NCBI RefSeq assembly: GCF_041890415.1
Contig: NZ_CP169056.1
Location: forward strand, 496,001 to 560,000
Source: Pseudoxanthomonas koreensis_A
GTDB lineage: Bacteria; Pseudomonadota; Gammaproteobacteria; Xanthomonadales; Xanthomonadaceae
Reading direction: 5' to 3'
DNA length: 64,000 bases
Below the pieces are notes generated by a model. It did no database searches, was not told where the DNA came from, and saw only the letters and a list, made by a program, of their open reading frames with translations. The translations under genes and the position numbers were made by a program. Positions 16,145 through 23,166 of the stretch are shown here, one piece after another. How positions within the stretch are numbered: the stretch's first letter is position 1; every line of letters begins with the position of its first letter.

Positions 16145-17269
16145 ATGCCCCACATCCACACCCTCGCTGCCCGTGCCGGCAGCACGCCCGATCCGGCCAC
16201 CGGCGCACTGGCGCCGCCGCTGCAACTGGCCACCACCTTCGAGCACACCGCCGACGTGCAGTTGCCGCACGGCTTCCTGTACCAGCGCTACGGCAATCCC
16301 ACCCAGCAGGAAACCGAGCGCGTGCTGGCCGCGCTGGATGGCGCGGCGCGCGCGCTGCTGTATCCCACCGGCATGGCCGCCGGCGCCACCGCGCTGCAGG
16401 CGCTGCCGGCCGGCAGCCACGTGCTGCTGTGCGATGACAGCTACTTCTCGTTCCGGGTGATCGCACGTGACTGGTTCCCGCGCTGGGGCCTGGAGTGCAC
16501 CATCGTCGACTTCACCGACCTGGACGCGGTGCGCGCCGCGCTGCGGCCCGACACCCGCCTGCTGTGGGCCGAGACCCCCTCCAACCCGCTGCTCAAGGTC
16601 AGCGACATCGCCGCGCTGGCGGACATCGCCCACGCCGGCGGCGCGCGCCTGCTGGTGGACGGCACCTTCGCCCCGCCGACGCTGCAGCAGCCGCTGGCGC
16701 TGGGCGCGGACGTGGTGATGCATTCGGCCACCAAGTACCTGGGCGGCCACGGCGACGTGATGGGCGGCGTGCTGTCATTCGCCGAGGATGGCGAGCATGC
16801 CGCGGCCTGCCAGGGCCTGCGCGTGCTGGGCGGCGCGACCGCCTCGCCGTTCGCGGCATGGATGATCCTGCGTGGCGTGCGCTCGCTGCCGGCGCGGATG
16901 GACTGGCATTGCCGCAATGCGGGCCAGGTTGCGCAGTTCCTGCAGGCGCATGCGCGGGTGGACAAGGTGCATTACCCCGGCCTGGCATCCCATCCCCAGC
17001 ATGCGGTGGCCGCGCGGCAGATGAGCGGCTTCGGCGGCATGCTCTCGTTCGAGGTGGCGGGCGGACGCGAGGCGGCGCTGGCCGTGGCCGCGCGCCTGCG
17101 CCTGTTCACCAATGCCACCTCGCTGGGCTCGACCGAGTCGCTGGTGGAGCACCGCGCCTCGATCGAAGGCCCGTTGTCGACCACGCCGCAGGGCCTGCTG
17201 CGCCTGTCGGTCGGGCTGGAATACGGCGACGACCTGGTTGCCGACCTGGAGCAGGCGCTGGCCGGCTGA
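16145..17269 (+). CDS. trans-sulfuration family PLP enzyme
   Basis: 374 residues of the Cys/Met-metabolism PLP family (cystathionine gamma-synthase, beta- or gamma-lyase, O-acetylhomoserine sulfhydrylase). Seen: YQRYGNPTQQETERVLAALD, the cofactor-stacking region ETPSNPLLKVSDIAALA, and the PLP lysine K197 in VMHSATKYLGGHGDVMGG. The C-terminal SLGSTESLVEHRAS(I) is also typical. Family members cannot be separated by eye; the aspartate in VDGTFAPP where NTFA is usual marks a less common subgroup. It may cleave or form C-S bonds in the cytoplasm. A TAAGAT at 16084-16089 is a possible -10 box. Confidence 0.85.
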   Translation: MPHIHTLAARAGSTPDPATGALAPPLQLATTFEHTADVQLPHGFLYQRYGNPTQQETERVLAALDGAARALLYPTGMAAGATALQALPAGSHVLLCDDSYFSFRVIARDWFPRWGLECTIVDFTDLDAVRAALRPDTRLLWAETPSNPLLKVSDIAALADIAHAGGARLLVDGTFAPPTLQQPLALGADVVMHSATKYLGGHGDVMGGVLSFAEDGEHAAACQGLRVLGGATASPFAAWMILRGVRSLPARMDWHCRNAGQVAQFLQAHARVDKVHYPGLASHPQHAVAARQMSGFGGMLSFEVAGGREAALAVAARLRLFTNATSLGSTESLVEHRASIEGPLSTTPQGLLRLSVGLEYGDDLVADLEQALAG

Positions 17270-17297
17270 CCAGGAGCGTCGAGCGTGCGGTCGGCGT

Positions 17298-17735
17298 CTA
17301 CCAGCTTCCGGTGTTGGGCATGGACACCCACGGTTCGGCTGGCGGCAGCGCACCGCCCTTCTGCAGCAGTTCGATCGAGATCAGGTCCGGGGTGCGCACG
17401 AAGGCCATGCGCCCATCGCGCGGTGGGCGGTTGATGGTCACGCCCAGCGACTGCAGGTGCGCACACAGCGCGTAGATATCATCGACCTCGAAGGCCAGGT
17501 GGCCGAAGTTGCGCGCGCTGCCGTAATCCTCCGCCGGCGCGCCATCCTGCGGCGGCCAGTTGAAGGTCAGCTCGATCTCGGCCTCGGGATTTTCCGGCGC
17601 GCCGAAATACACCAGGGTGAAGCGCCCGGCCTGGTTGTCCATGCGCCGGGTCTGCACCAGGCCCAGGCCCTCGGTGAAGAAACGGCTGGTCGCATCCAGG
17701 TCATGGACCCGGACCATCGCGTGCAGGTATTTCAT
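17298..17735 (-). CDS. gloA: glyoxalase I / lactoylglutathione lyase (VOC)
   Basis: 145 residues, a vicinal-oxygen-chelate protein close in layout to E. coli GloA, which detoxifies the methylglyoxal-glutathione hemithioacetal. All four metal ligands align: H5 in MKYLHAMVRV, E55 in IELTFNW, H79 in NFGHLAFEV and E122 in ISIELLQ. There is no zinc-type N-terminal extension, so a nickel/cobalt-class enzyme of the E. coli kind is likely. It lies downstream of the SDR gene with a REP-like doublet between them, and converges on the PLP gene. Confidence 0.88.
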   Translation of the reverse strand: MKYLHAMVRVHDLDATSRFFTEGLGLVQTRRMDNQAGRFTLVYFGAPENPEAEIELTFNWPPQDGAPAEDYGSARNFGHLAFEVDDIYALCAHLQSLGVTINRPPRDGRMAFVRTPDLISIELLQKGGALPPAEPWVSMPNTGSW

Positions 17736-17803
17736 GGCATGCCTCGTCGTGGGATCGCCCCATTGTGTGTCGCCACCGGCGTGGCCTTTCCGGCTGCCCC
17801 ATT

Positions 17804-17890
17804 GTAGGAGCCGGCCTTGCCGGCGACCCGACCATCCGGATTGCTTGCCGCGATCCAGCCGCCATCGGGGTCGCCGGCAAGACAGCGCCC
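17804..17890. repeat. paired REP-like palindromes (REPIN 2)
   Basis: An exact copy of the unit seen at 12457 lies at 17804-17827, and a partial inverse copy (GTCGCCGGCAAG, then diverging) starts at 17870. The doublet fills the gap between the glyoxalase and SDR genes. The degenerate second arm suggests an older copy. Confidence 0.7.
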
Positions 17891-17903
17891 GCAGCCAGAC
17901 GCG

Positions 17904-18722
17904 TCAATCCAGGAACAGGTCCGGCAGTGGCGCCCTTGCAGGATCCACCGCGTAGGCAGACAGGTCGGTCACGCCGGCTTCGGCCAGCACTTCGTCATCG
18001 ATCAGGAACCTGCCGCTGAAGCCGGCCGCTGGCCGTACCAGCACCGCGTGCGCGGCGTCGGCCATGATCTCCGGGCGGCGGCCATGGGCCGGTTCGACCC
18101 CGGGGATCATGTTCAGCGCATCGGTGGCGATGATGGTGCGCGGCCACAACGCATTGACCGCCACGCCCTGCGGGCCGAACTCGGCGGCCAGGCCCAGGGT
18201 GACGAAGCTCATGCCCATCTTGGCCAGGGTGTAGCCGGTATGCGGACCCCACCACTTCGGGTCCAGCGATGGCGGCGGGGCCAAGGTGAGGATGTGCGGG
18301 TTGGCCGCCTGCAGCAGGTGCGGCAGGCAGGCCTGTGCGCACAGGAAGCTGCCGCGCGCGTTGACCTGCTGCATCAGGTCGAAACGCTTCATCGGCGTGT
18401 CCAGGGTACCGCGCAGCCAGATCGCGCTGGCATTGTTGACCAGGATGTCGATGCCGCCGAATGCGGCCACGGTGGCTTCCACGGCGGCGTGCACCTGCTC
18501 CTCCTCGCGGATGTCGCACTTCAGCGCCAAGCCCTGGCCGCCGGCGGCGTTCACCGCCTCGGCCGCGGAGTGGATGGTGCCGGGCAGCTTCGGGTTCGGC
18601 ACTGCCGACTTGGCGGCGATGGCCACGTTGGCGCCGTCGCGCGCCGCGCGCAGGGCGATGGCCAGGCCGATGCCGCGCGAGGCACCGGTGATGAACAGGG
18701 TCTTGCCAGCCAGGGAGGTCAT
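17904..18722 (-). CDS. short-chain dehydrogenase/reductase, HSDL2-like
   Basis: 272 residues with a Rossmann fold: NAD(P)-binding TGASRGIG (about 12-19), DILVNNAS (about 92-99), and YTLAK with Y164 and K168. The sequence follows the hydroxysteroid-dehydrogenase-like 2 group, including ALWPRTIIATDA. In that group the catalytic serine lies in a S-P-P motif; here the place reads LAPPPS, so the serine is alanine 148. Activity may be changed, or S152 may substitute. The start at 18722 is chosen because the frame upstream has no family match. Substrate unknown. Confidence 0.82.
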   Translation of the reverse strand: MTSLAGKTLFITGASRGIGLAIALRAARDGANVAIAAKSAVPNPKLPGTIHSAAEAVNAAGGQGLALKCDIREEEQVHAAVEATVAAFGGIDILVNNASAIWLRGTLDTPMKRFDLMQQVNARGSFLCAQACLPHLLQAANPHILTLAPPPSLDPKWWGPHTGYTLAKMGMSFVTLGLAAEFGPQGVAVNALWPRTIIATDALNMIPGVEPAHGRRPEIMADAAHAVLVRPAAGFSGRFLIDDEVLAEAGVTDLSAYAVDPARAPLPDLFLD

Positions 18723-18828
18723 GTCGGGGGTTCCATGCGTGCGGGAAGCGCCGTACGCGACGGCATGGCGCATGGGGATTGTGGACCGGTTGCGCGGCCG
18801 GGGCCATCGGCCCGGCCGGATGCAGGCC

Positions 18829-19659
18829 TCAGTGCAGGACGGTGCGGCTGGCGCTGGCGTGGATCAGCCTTTCGCGGACCTGGTCGACATCACCGGCCTC
18901 GGGCGCCAGCTGCAGGTAGTGCGCCAGGTCCTGGCGCGCGCCGGGCAGGTAGCCCAGTTCCAGGTAGGCCATGCCGCGGTCGCGCACGGCATCGGGCTGC
19001 TCGGGGGTCAGCGTGAGCACCCGGTCGATGCTGCGTGCGGCGCGATCCCATTCACCCGCCTCGGCGTACAGGCCATGCAGGTTGCGCAGCACGCGCACCA
19101 GGATGGCGCGGTTCGGCGCAGGGCTGAGGATCTGCAGCAGGACCTTGTCGTCCGGCGGCTCGCCCAGGTGCGGGCGGGCGCGCTCGCGCAGTTCTTCCAC
19201 GGCCAGCGGGCGGCCGCCATTGAACGGATCCATCACCAGCAGCCCGCCATCCACCGGCAGGCGCACCAGGAAATGGCCGGGGAAGGACACGCCATCCAGC
19301 GGGATGCCCAGCCGTCGCGCCACTTCCATCTGCACCAGCGCCAGCGAGATCGGGTTGCCCAGGCGCCGGTCCAGCACCTGGTTCAGGTAGCTGTTGCGCG
19401 GGTCGTAATACTCGTCGTGGTTGCCGCTGTAGCCCAGCTCCACGAACAGGTGGCGATTGATCGCGGCCATCTTCAGCGCGCTGGGCTCGATGGCGGCCAC
19501 TTCGTCGCGCAGGGCATCGGCATGGGCCTGCACCTGCGCCGCGTACAGCTCGGTGTCCAGGTCGGGGTATTCGTCGCGCGCGATGAGCAGGGCGGCGTCC
19601 AGCAGTGGCAGTGCCTCGTCGTCGAGCGAAGCCAGGGCGTTCCAGTTGGTCAGGTACAT
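18829..19659 (-). CDS. SirB1-family transglutaminase-like/TPR protein
   Basis: 276 residues. The N-terminal two thirds form the SirB1 transglutaminase-like domain (NRHLFVELGYSGNHDEYYDPRNSYLNQVLDRR begins its core; GVSFPGHFLVRL and VMDPFNGG follow) and the last 90 or so residues hold tetratricopeptide repeats. In E. coli the homologue YchA/SirB1 has no settled function. The catalytic cysteine of true transglutaminases is not seen (S-L-A near the expected place), so it is probably not an enzyme of that kind. The start at 19659 has GGGGGAT 8 bases before; an ATG at 19674 has none. Confidence 0.82.
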   Translation of the reverse strand: MYLTNWNALASLDDEALPLLDAALLIARDEYPDLDTELYAAQVQAHADALRDEVAAIEPSALKMAAINRHLFVELGYSGNHDEYYDPRNSYLNQVLDRRLGNPISLALVQMEVARRLGIPLDGVSFPGHFLVRLPVDGGLLVMDPFNGGRPLAVEELRERARPHLGEPPDDKVLLQILSPAPNRAILVRVLRNLHGLYAEAGEWDRAARSIDRVLTLTPEQPDAVRDRGMAYLELGYLPGARQDLAHYLQLAPEAGDVDQVRERLIHASASRTVLH

Positions 19660-19762
19660 GCTTCGATCCCCCATGCCAGTACTACTGGGGCCACGCGTCG
19701 CCAGGTTCAAGCCCCGCCTGATTCCTGTATCGGCCGCAGCAGGCGGGGGTTGAGCAGGAATT

Positions 19763-20218
19763 TCAGCCGCCCGGTGCGCGGATTCCCGGGCCGAAGTGCA
19801 GTGGCGCGCCGTCCTGCAGCCCCAGCCGGGCGGCCTGGCCGGCATTGAGTTCCAGCACGTAACGGGCCGGGCGCCGGCTGGGGTAGGACGGGCAGTGGCT
19901 GCCGGCCGAGCACGGCGGCACGTCGCGCTGCTGCGCCACCAGCCGGCGCTCATCGTCGAAATAGAGGATGTCCAGCGGAATCTTCGTGTTCTTCATCCAG
20001 TAGGCCTGCGGCTCCAGGCGGTCGTGGATGAACAGCATGCCGTGGCCTGGCTCGAGCCGGTCGCGGAACATCAGCCCGCGCGCGCGCGCTTCCGGCGTGT
20101 CGGCCACTTCGACCTGGAAGCGCTCGCCTCCCAGTTCCACCCATGGCGTGCGCGCGGACGCACAGGCGCAGAGCGCCAGCAGGGACAGCAGGGCCAGGAG
20201 TCGTGGCAAGGGAGACAT
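19763..20218 (-). CDS. DUF192 lipoprotein
   Basis: 151 residues. The N-terminus MSPLPRLLALLSLLALCAC is a lipoprotein signal with a lipobox ending at C19, so the protein is probably anchored to the periplasmic face of a membrane. The rest is a DUF192 domain, with the typical RARGLMFRDRLEPGHGMLF and YWMKNTKIPLDILYFD segments. The function of this family is not established. The ATG at 20218 is fixed by the signal peptide. It may be cotranscribed with the SirB1-type gene downstream (103-base gap). Confidence 0.86.
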   Translation of the reverse strand: MSPLPRLLALLSLLALCACASARTPWVELGGERFQVEVADTPEARARGLMFRDRLEPGHGMLFIHDRLEPQAYWMKNTKIPLDILYFDDERRLVAQQRDVPPCSAGSHCPSYPSRRPARYVLELNAGQAARLGLQDGAPLHFGPGIRAPGG

Positions 20219-20312
20219 GGCAAGCCGGATCGAAGGTGACGAGCGCACCTTCGGGGATCGGCCGGTGGTGGTCAAGGTGGGGCAGGCATGTGCGCCAGGT
20301 TTGCGCGTGGCG

Positions 20313-20338
20313 GTCGCCGGCAAGGCCGGCTCCTACAG
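20313..20338. repeat. single REP-like palindrome
   Basis: One inverse-orientation copy of the repeat unit found at 12.5 and 17.8 kb (GTCGCCGGCAAGGCCGGCTC then CTACAG) lies between the rpiA stop and the DUF192 gene. No partner arm is seen within 100 bases. Confidence 0.7.
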
Positions 20339-20373
20339 GGGCGCCAACTTGTGGAGGCCCGCGGTGCGGGAAA

Positions 20374-21021
20374 TTACAGCACCACCGGCGGTTCGCTGCC
20401 CACGATCACGATGTCGGCCGGGCGGCGGGCGAACAGGCCGACGCTGACCACGCCTGGGATCTGGTTCAGTTCGCTTTCCAGGCGCACCGGGTCGGTGATG
20501 GCCAGGTTGTGCACGTCCAGGATCCAGTTGCCGTTGTCGGTGACGGTGCCGTCGCGCCACACCGGCTGGCCGCCGGTGAGCGCCAGGATGCGGCGTGCGG
20601 CCAGGCTGCGCGCCATCGGGATCACTTCCACCGGCAACGGGAAGCGGCCCAGTACCGGCACCTGTTTGGCCGGGTCGATGATGCATACGAAGGTTTCGCT
20701 GGCCTCGGCGATGATCTTCTCGCGGGTCAGCGCTGCGCCGCCGCCCTTGATCAGGCGTTTGTGCGGGTCGCATTCGTCGGCGCCGTCCACGTACAGCTTG
20801 AGCGGGCCGGCGGCGTTGGCGTCCAGCACGTCGATCCCCAGTGCCTTGAGCCGTGCGCTGCTCTGTTCGGAGCTGGACACCGCACCGGCGACGCGGTCAC
20901 GGATGCGGCCCAGCGCTTCGATGAAGTAGGCCACGGTCGAACCGGTTCCAACGCCGACGATCATGCCGTCCTGGACATACTCGATGGCCTTTTCGCCAGC
21001 CAGGCGCTTTGCTTCGGACAT
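20374..21021 (-). CDS. rpiA: ribose-5-phosphate isomerase A
   Basis: 215 residues, the cytoplasmic isomerase that interconverts ribose-5-phosphate and ribulose-5-phosphate in the pentose-phosphate pathway. Family signatures are intact: GVGTGSTVAYFIEAL, YVDGADECDPH (catalytic aspartates), LIKGGGAALTREKI (catalytic lysine region) and GNWILDVHN. The ATG at 21021 (MSEAKRLAGEKAIEYV) is the family start. The EVE-protein gene ends 20 bases upstream, so fau, the EVE gene and rpiA are probably one transcript. Confidence 0.96.
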   Translation of the reverse strand: MSEAKRLAGEKAIEYVQDGMIVGVGTGSTVAYFIEALGRIRDRVAGAVSSSEQSSARLKALGIDVLDANAAGPLKLYVDGADECDPHKRLIKGGGAALTREKIIAEASETFVCIIDPAKQVPVLGRFPLPVEVIPMARSLAARRILALTGGQPVWRDGTVTDNGNWILDVHNLAITDPVRLESELNQIPGVVSVGLFARRPADIVIVGSEPPVVL

Positions 21022-21041
21022 GATGGGATTCCGTGGCGGGA

Positions 21042-21508
<467 letters not shown>

Positions 21509-21512
<4 letters not shown>

Positions 21513-22120
21513 GCCGGATCGGTCTCGCGGTGTGGCGGGCTGGCGCCGGGGCGCAGCAGGGTCTGGGTTTCGGTGCAGATCGCGTCGGGAATCACGTCCC
21601 ACTCGGCCCCGGCCAGCGCATCGACCTGCTGCACCGAGAAACCGGCACCCACCAGCCACGGCGGCGCGGCGTGGTCGCGACGGAACGCGAAGCTGCGATC
21701 ATACCAGCCGCCTCCCATGCCCAGCCGCTGGCCGGCCGCGTCGAAGCCGACCATCGGCATCACCGCCAGCGCCAGTGCCTCGGCCGGCAGGGTGGACGAC
21801 GGCGCCACGTCCGGCTCGGGGATGCCGAAGCGATTGGTGACCAGCGGGTCGCCGGCGCGCCACGGTGCAAACCGCAGCTGTTGCCCGTCCAGCACCGGCA
21901 GGCACCACACCAGCCCGGGAGGCAGCCGCATCTGCAGTACGTGCAGGCCGATCTCCCCGTCCATGGCCCAGTAGCCGGCCAGGTAGCCCTCGCGCGGCAG
22001 GAACGTCAGGGCCAGGATGCGCGCGGCCAGCGCCTGCGCCGCGTCGATGCGCGCGGCCGGGGCCAGGGCGCGGCGGCGTTCGCGCAGCGTCCTGCGCAGG
22101 GATGGGCGGTCCTGGGTCAT
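21509..22120 (-). CDS. fau: 5-formyltetrahydrofolate cyclo-ligase
   Basis: 203 residues. Uses ATP to turn 5-formyltetrahydrofolate into 5,10-methenyltetrahydrofolate. The family signature RLGMGGGWYDRSF is present, as are the N-terminal basic helix SLRRTLRERRRAL and LAVMPMVGFDAAGQ. The ATG at 22120 is used; one at 22126 is an alternative. It is the ygfA gene that in gammaproteobacteria lies just downstream of the 6S RNA gene, as here. A strong terminator separates the two, so fau may need its own promoter. Confidence 0.94.
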
Positions 22121-22209
22121 GGGCATGGGGCCGGTGCGGGGGCTGCATGATGGCTCCCGCCACCTGCCGCGCCAAGCCTGCCCGCGGCGCGGCGCACAAA
22201 AACCGGGGT

Positions 22210-22249
22210 CTTCTCCCGGTGGCGTGCATCCCCCCTCGCTCGGGAGAAG
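22210..22249. repeat. inverted repeat upstream of fau
   Basis: CTTCTCCCG at 22210-22218 pairs exactly with CGGGAGAAG at 22241-22249 with a 22-base loop. Read on the minus strand it is followed by ACCCCGGTTTTTG, so it could act as a second, weaker terminator after the 6S RNA gene or as a leader hairpin of fau. Confidence 0.35.
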
Positions 22250-22253
22250 GCCG

Positions 22254-22285
22254 AAAAAAACGACGCCTCCCGGAGGAGGCGTCGT
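22254..22285 (-). terminator. rho-independent terminator of the 6S RNA gene
   Basis: On the minus strand an 11-bp perfect stem (ACGACGCCTCC with GGAGGCGTCGT, plus-strand 22260-22270 and 22275-22285), a 4-base loop and a run of seven U form a classical intrinsic terminator directly after the 6S RNA. Confidence 0.88.
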
Positions 22286-22289
22286 CGGA

Positions 22290-22475
22290 AGAATGTTCTC
22301 CACCATGCCGATGCGGCGAAACGACCTTGAACCCGAGGTTCAAGTGGGAACGGTCGGAAACCTTCGGGCTTCCCGCTGCGTGGCGGACTTGCACCCCCGG
22401 CGTCGTCGCATCCCCGGTGTCGTTTTAAGGGACAAGGCGAATGTTTTGCCAGCTGTCGAACACGGCAGAGAACAC
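22290..22475 (-). ncRNA. ssrS: 6S RNA
   Basis: About 186 nt that fold as 6S RNA, which binds sigma-70 RNA polymerase like an open promoter and lowers transcription in stationary phase. The 5' end (GTGTTCTCTGCCGTGTTCG) resembles the E. coli 5' end, and the 3' part holds CTTGAACC..GGGTTCAAGG and a downstream segment equivalent to E. coli CGGCGGCAUCUCGGAGAUUC. The ends pair: GTGTTCTC with GAGAACAT. Position between zapA and fau is the conserved gammaproteobacterial one. Ends are estimates: the 5' end from the -10 box, the 3' end from the closing stem. Confidence 0.9.
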
Positions 22476-22481
22476 GGGGAG

Positions 22482-22487
22482 AGTATA
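22482..22487 (-). promoter_or_regulatory. -10 box of the 6S RNA promoter
   Basis: TATACT on the minus strand, ending 7 bases before the inferred 6S RNA 5' end at 22475. No -35 consensus is seen in the G+C-rich upstream sequence. Confidence 0.6.
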
Positions 22488-22588
22488 GCGCCCGGCGCAC
22501 CCGTTCCGGGCCTGGTGGCGCCAATGGCGCGGCGGCGGCCATGAGGGATTCAGCCACGGGGTGGCGACGGCGTTTGCCGGCGCCGCAT

Positions 22589-22891
22589 TCAGCCTGGCGC
22601 GGAGCCGAGCAGGCCGTCCAGGCGCCGATGCAGCGCGTCGAGCGTGCGTTCCAGTTCGCGCTCGCGCGCGTCGCGTTCATCGCGCGCCTGCTGCAGCTCG
22701 TGGGCCAGGTTGAGCGCGGTCAGCACCGCGATGCGGTCCAGCGAGGCGACCCGGTTGCTGCCGCGCAGTTCGCGCATGCGTGCATCCAGCAGGCGGGCGG
22801 CGGCCAGCAGGCTGTCGCGTTCGGCGGCGCTGACGCCGACGGTGTAGTCGCGGTCGAGGATCCGCACGTCGACCGGCTGGACATCGCTCAC
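22589..22891 (-). CDS. zapA: cell-division protein ZapA
   Basis: 100 residues, a ZapA-family protein that binds FtsZ filaments and promotes Z-ring bundling at midcell. The N-terminal globular part reads VDVRILDRDYTVGVSAAERDSL, followed by a long coiled coil (LDRIAVLTALNLAHELQQAR and the heptad run after it). A GTG at 22891 is the start; it overlaps the stop of the upstream coiled-coil gene (GTGA), showing translational coupling. The 6S RNA gene begins about 110 bases downstream on the same strand. Confidence 0.92.
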   Translation of the reverse strand: MSDVQPVDVRILDRDYTVGVSAAERDSLLAAARLLDARMRELRGSNRVASLDRIAVLTALNLAHELQQARDERDARERELERTLDALHRRLDGLLGSAPG

Positions 22892-23112
22892 GTGTGCTGC
22901 TCCAGCGACTTCAACCGCGCAATCATCGCCTCCACCCGCGAGCGTGCCTGCTCGTTCTTGGTCAGCAACTGCGCCCGGTCGCCCACCAGTTGTTCCTGTT
23001 GCTGGCGCAGGCTGCGGTTTTCGTCGGTCAGCCGCTGGCAGCGCTCGGCCAGCGCTTCCACCCGCGCGGCCAGGGCACGGAGCTGGGTGATGGCGTCGGC
23101 GTCGGGTTTCAT
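22888..23112 (-). CDS. small coiled-coil protein (TIGR02449 type)
   Basis: 74 residues, almost entirely a predicted coiled coil: a leucine heptad pattern runs through ITQLRALAARVEALAERC and on to MIARLKSLEQHT. Such ZapB-like proteins sit next to zapA in many gammaproteobacteria and are presumed to help cell division, but a function is not proven. The stop overlaps the zapA GTG. The ATG at 23112 is preferred; a GTG at 23121 would add three residues. Confidence 0.85.
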   Translation of the reverse strand: MKPDADAITQLRALAARVEALAERCQRLTDENRSLRQQQEQLVGDRAQLLTKNEQARSRVEAMIARLKSLEQHT

Positions 23113-23166
23113 ATCCGGCACGATAGGCAGCGTCTGGCGGAGCGGTCAAGCCGCCGCCATGGCCGG

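Noticed and set aside
18829..19659. Active transglutaminase/protease
   Set aside because: The SirB1-type fold is there but no catalytic cysteine is visible at the expected place.
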